Assembly: GCF_000308575.1 (NCBI RefSeq)
Contig: NZ_BAFZ01000099.1
Coordinates: 62,001 to 126,000, forward strand
Source of the DNA: Nocardia exalbida NBRC 100660
GTDB lineage: Bacteria > Actinomycetota > Actinomycetes > Mycobacteriales > Mycobacteriaceae
Reading direction: 5' to 3'
Length of the DNA stretch: 64,000 bases
Made by a program: the position numbers and the translations under genes. This document shows, piece after piece, positions 61,768-64,000 of this stretch (its first letter is position 1; each line of letters opens with the position of its first letter). The notes beneath the pieces are model-generated. The model was not told the origin of the DNA. It worked only from the letters and a program-made list of their open reading frames with translations, and did no database searches.

Positions 61768-62217
61768 ATGGCCACACGAACACCGAGCGCCGCGGTACGC
61801 AAATTCCGGCGCGAACGCCTGATCGGCCGTTATCTGGTCAACCCGGCCGTCGGCCTGCTCGACCGGCTCGGCGTCCGGTCGCCGCTGATCGCCGAACTGG
61901 AAACCGTCGGCGCGCGATCGGGTCGGCCGCGGCGGGTGCCGGTCACCGCGTCGATCGACGAGGCGGGCGCGTGGCTGATCTCGCAGCACGGTTACCGCTC
62001 CGGGTGGGCCCGCAACATCGCCGCCGACCCGCACGTGCGGCTGCGGCAGGGCAGCCACTGGCATACCGGCACGGCCGCCTTCGTACCGGAGGACGATGTG
62101 GTGGCCCGCTCGCGCACGTTCGCCAAGGGGCGGGTCAAGGCCGCGGTCGCCGAACGAACCATGAAAGCCCTGGAGAGCGACCCGATTTCCGTGCGTATCA
62201 CGTTCGCGGGCGCCTGA
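61768..62217 (+). CDS. Deazaflavin-dependent nitroreductase-family protein (F420-type)
   Basis: 149 residues. VGARSGRPRRVPVTASIDEAGAWLISQHGYRSGWARNIAADPHVRLRQG is the DUF385/Ddn-like signature for F420H2-dependent reductases abundant in Nocardia and Mycobacterium. It would use F420H2 to reduce or a related flavin; the substrate is unknown. ATG at 61768 follows a CACTGCC leader. It shares the operon with the thioesterase. Confidence 0.85.
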   Translation: MATRTPSAAVRKFRRERLIGRYLVNPAVGLLDRLGVRSPLIAELETVGARSGRPRRVPVTASIDEAGAWLISQHGYRSGWARNIAADPHVRLRQGSHWHTGTAAFVPEDDVVARSRTFAKGRVKAAVAERTMKALESDPISVRITFAGA

Positions 62218-62230
62218 ACCCGCGATCGCA

Positions 62231-63442
62231 TCACGCGGCCGCGCGCAACGCTCCCGGCGTGAGCGGCTCGTCGAGCAGCCTGCGGAAGCGGTCGGCCCGG
62301 TCCTCGGCGTCGGCCGCGCGATCGAGCCACCCGCCCAGCAGCCGGTACCCCTCGACGTAGGTGGAGATGTACGCCCGCCACAGCGGGGAGGACAGGAAGC
62401 GCAGCGACTGGCGCGCCCGCTCGGGCGTCGTCAGGTTCCATTTCTGCAGGAACTCCGCCACCTCGTCGTGCGACCGCCCCCGATCGTGCAGCAGCAGCGC
62501 GGCGTCCTGGCGCACGCTCAGCAGCTTGGCGGAGGCGTTCGAAAGGCGTTCGGCTCGTTCACCGTCGAAGCGCAGCCCCAGGTCCGCGTAGATCTCCTGC
62601 GCCCACTTGCCCCAGCCGGGTCCGACGATCGAGCGCAGCGCCAGATCCGCGAGCCCCTCGGCCATCAGGCACTGCGGCGTGTTGACCAGGAACAGCGTCT
62701 GCTCGGCCTGCCCGTTGGCGACCAGCCCGGCCTCCTTGCGGCAGTGCTCGGTGTGGTGCCCCGGGTAGGACTCGTGCGCGATCAGCTGCGGCAGGTGCGC
62801 CATGTGCTGCTTCAGGTCGGAATTGATCGCGACCCGGGAGTGGTAGTTGCCCAGGTAGTAGTTGAACCCGGACCACGGCTTGTCCCCGACTACCTCGTAG
62901 GTGACGTGCTCGTGGTCGGGCAGCGGATAGCGGGCGCGGACCAACTCGCGCAGCGCGCCGGAGAACGCCTCGACGCAGACCTGCAGGCGCTCGGGCGGGA
63001 TCTCATCGGCCTTGCGGTGCGCGGCCACCCGTTCGGCCAGCGGACCGTCCCCCGCGAGCACCTCGTCCATCTGCCGGTGCGCGTCGCGGTAGTCGTCCAC
63101 CTCGCCGGGCGCGATATCGACGTCGAAGTAGGCGCTGACCTCCTCGACGAACCCGATGTCGTCCCCGGCGAACTTCCGCCCGGAACACTCGAGCGCGCGC
63201 AGGTGCACGTCGAGGAATTCGGCGCGTTGCTGCGCCAGCCCGGCCTCCGGCACCGCGGCACGCAACTCGGCGGCGCGACGAGCCAGCTCACGCGGCTGCG
63301 GCGCGGGCGCGTTCTGCACCTCGCGGCGCAGGGCGGGGTCGCCGGTATAGGCGTCGACGAACCCTTCCTCCAGCCGGTCGAAGGCGAGGCCGAGCCGCAA
63401 GTATTCGGTCACGAGCGGATGCGCATCCATGCCAGCCGACAT
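62231..63442 (-). CDS. DUF885-family protein with metallopeptidase-like motif
   Basis: 403 residues. The key motif LIAHESYPGHHTEHCRKEAG (HExxPGHH) near 245 resembles a zinc site of DUF885 proteins, with downstream Glu in MAEGLADLALR as a possible third ligand. Function is not established; a peptidase has been suggested for the family. There is no signal peptide. ATG at 63442 is used, with MDAHPLVTEYLRLG starting the conserved part. Confidence 0.87.
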   Translation of the reverse strand: MSAGMDAHPLVTEYLRLGLAFDRLEEGFVDAYTGDPALRREVQNAPAPQPRELARRAAELRAAVPEAGLAQQRAEFLDVHLRALECSGRKFAGDDIGFVEEVSAYFDVDIAPGEVDDYRDAHRQMDEVLAGDGPLAERVAAHRKADEIPPERLQVCVEAFSGALRELVRARYPLPDHEHVTYEVVGDKPWSGFNYYLGNYHSRVAINSDLKQHMAHLPQLIAHESYPGHHTEHCRKEAGLVANGQAEQTLFLVNTPQCLMAEGLADLALRSIVGPGWGKWAQEIYADLGLRFDGERAERLSNASAKLLSVRQDAALLLHDRGRSHDEVAEFLQKWNLTTPERARQSLRFLSSPLWRAYISTYVEGYRLLGGWLDRAADAEDRADRFRRLLDEPLTPGALRAAA

Positions 63443-63611
63443 TAGCGGTTCACACCTGGGGCATCGAGTCGGTTACCAACGGGTAGTGGTACCCCGCTCA
63501 TCCCACGATGTTGACGCGGAGCAGAATTCGGCTATGCGGCGACAGCTAGACCGAATCTCACCGGATCCGCACCCGCACTGTGCGTGTTTGCCGAAATGGA
63601 GCGTCGGGTAA

Positions 63612-64000
63612 GTGGCACGAATGAGCGAGCCGAGTCCCTACGTGGAATTCGACCGGAAACAGTGGCGGACCCTGCGTAAATCGACTCCCCTGGTGCTCAC
63701 CGAGGAAGAACTGATCGGCCTGCGCGGTCTCGGGGAACAGATCGATCTCGAGGAAGTCGCGGAGGTCTATCTTCCGCTCGCTCGTCTCATCCACCTGCAA
63801 GTGGCCGCCCGTCAGCGGCTGTTCGCCGCGACCGCGACCTTCCTCGGCGAAACCCACCCCGACCAGCAGGTACCGTTCGTGATCGGCGTCGCGGGCAGTG
63901 TCGCGGTGGGCAAGTCGACCACCGCGCGCGTGTTGCAGGCGCTGCTGGCGCGCTGGGATCATCACCCGCGGGTCGACCTGGTCACCACCGACGGATTTCT
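63612..64000 (+). CDS. coaA: Pantothenate kinase type I (3' end cut off)
   Basis: 129 residues are visible. SEPSPYVEFDRKQWRTLR matches the start of mycobacterial CoaA, and GVAGSVAVGKSTTARVLQALL (about 99-119) is the Walker A loop. It phosphorylates pantothenate in coenzyme A synthesis. GTG at 63612 aligns with the mycobacterial start (three residues before SEPSPYVEF); ATG at 63621 is also possible. The sequence stops at VTTDGFL, before the substrate-binding part. Confidence 0.95.
   Translation, partial: MARMSEPSPYVEFDRKQWRTLRKSTPLVLTEEELIGLRGLGEQIDLEEVAEVYLPLARLIHLQVAARQRLFAATATFLGETHPDQQVPFVIGVAGSVAVGKSTTARVLQALLARWDHHPRVDLVTTDGF

Overview
The window is high-GC actinobacterial chromosome, and gene content and order point to a mycolic-acid-producing Corynebacteriales member, most likely Nocardia. 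From about 40 to 64 kb the order DUF6542 protein, ispH, lipid-droplet-type protein, xseA-xseB, DUF4245 protein, glpX, fumC, desA2, phoH2, glyA, coaA (with ychF further left) matches from memory the Rv1092c-Rv1112 neighbourhood of Mycobacterium tuberculosis. The VWA/MoxR pair resembles Rv0959/Rv0958, and the TetR/P450 pair resembles Rv3058c/CYP136. I saw no rRNA, tRNA or CRISPR array.

Layout. 0-2.5 kb: end of an FMN reductase gene, then a four-gene operon of three Roadblock/LC7 proteins plus a DUF4388-like winged-helix protein, behind a triplicated 17-bp palindromic repeat. 2.9-6.3 kb: VWA protein and MoxR ATPase. 6.6-13 kb: DUF2637-type membrane protein, decayed transglycosylase fragment, TetR/P450 pair with a clear operator, phage-lysozyme-domain protein and a small helical protein. 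13-19.5 kb: sterol-desaturase-family enzyme, kinase-fold protein, an alpha/beta hydrolase lacking its catalytic Ser and His, P-loop kinase and an Abi-type HEPN protein. 19.5-34 kb: YchF, MDR oxidoreductase, AraC/VOC pair, sugar ABC importer without an ATPase gene, CstA-YbdD, the Ada-AlkA/Ogt repair operon, and a lower-GC island with an XRE-DUF5753/DUF6879 triad and a resolvase-like small protein. 34-40 kb: SbcC-SbcD and RmuC.

40-64 kb: mostly core metabolism (isoprenoid IspH, exonuclease VII, gluconeogenic GlpX, fumarase, desaturase, PhoH2, serine hydroxymethyltransferase, pantothenate kinase). Interleaved are regulator/enzyme pairs (TetR with an FAD monooxygenase; TetR with a thioesterase and a deazaflavin-type protein) and a four-gene operon of type VII secretion-associated proteins (WXG/Esx-like, DUF3558 lipoprotein, proline/threonine-rich PPE-like protein, EspG-like chaperone) with no secretion machinery beside it.

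The candidates for something less described are the Roadblock operon and its operator array, the orphan type VII module, the catalytically impaired hydrolase, the altered desaturase metal site, and a 95-base near-perfect hairpin between glpX and fumC. Protein families were recognised by eye from translated motifs; no database search was run.
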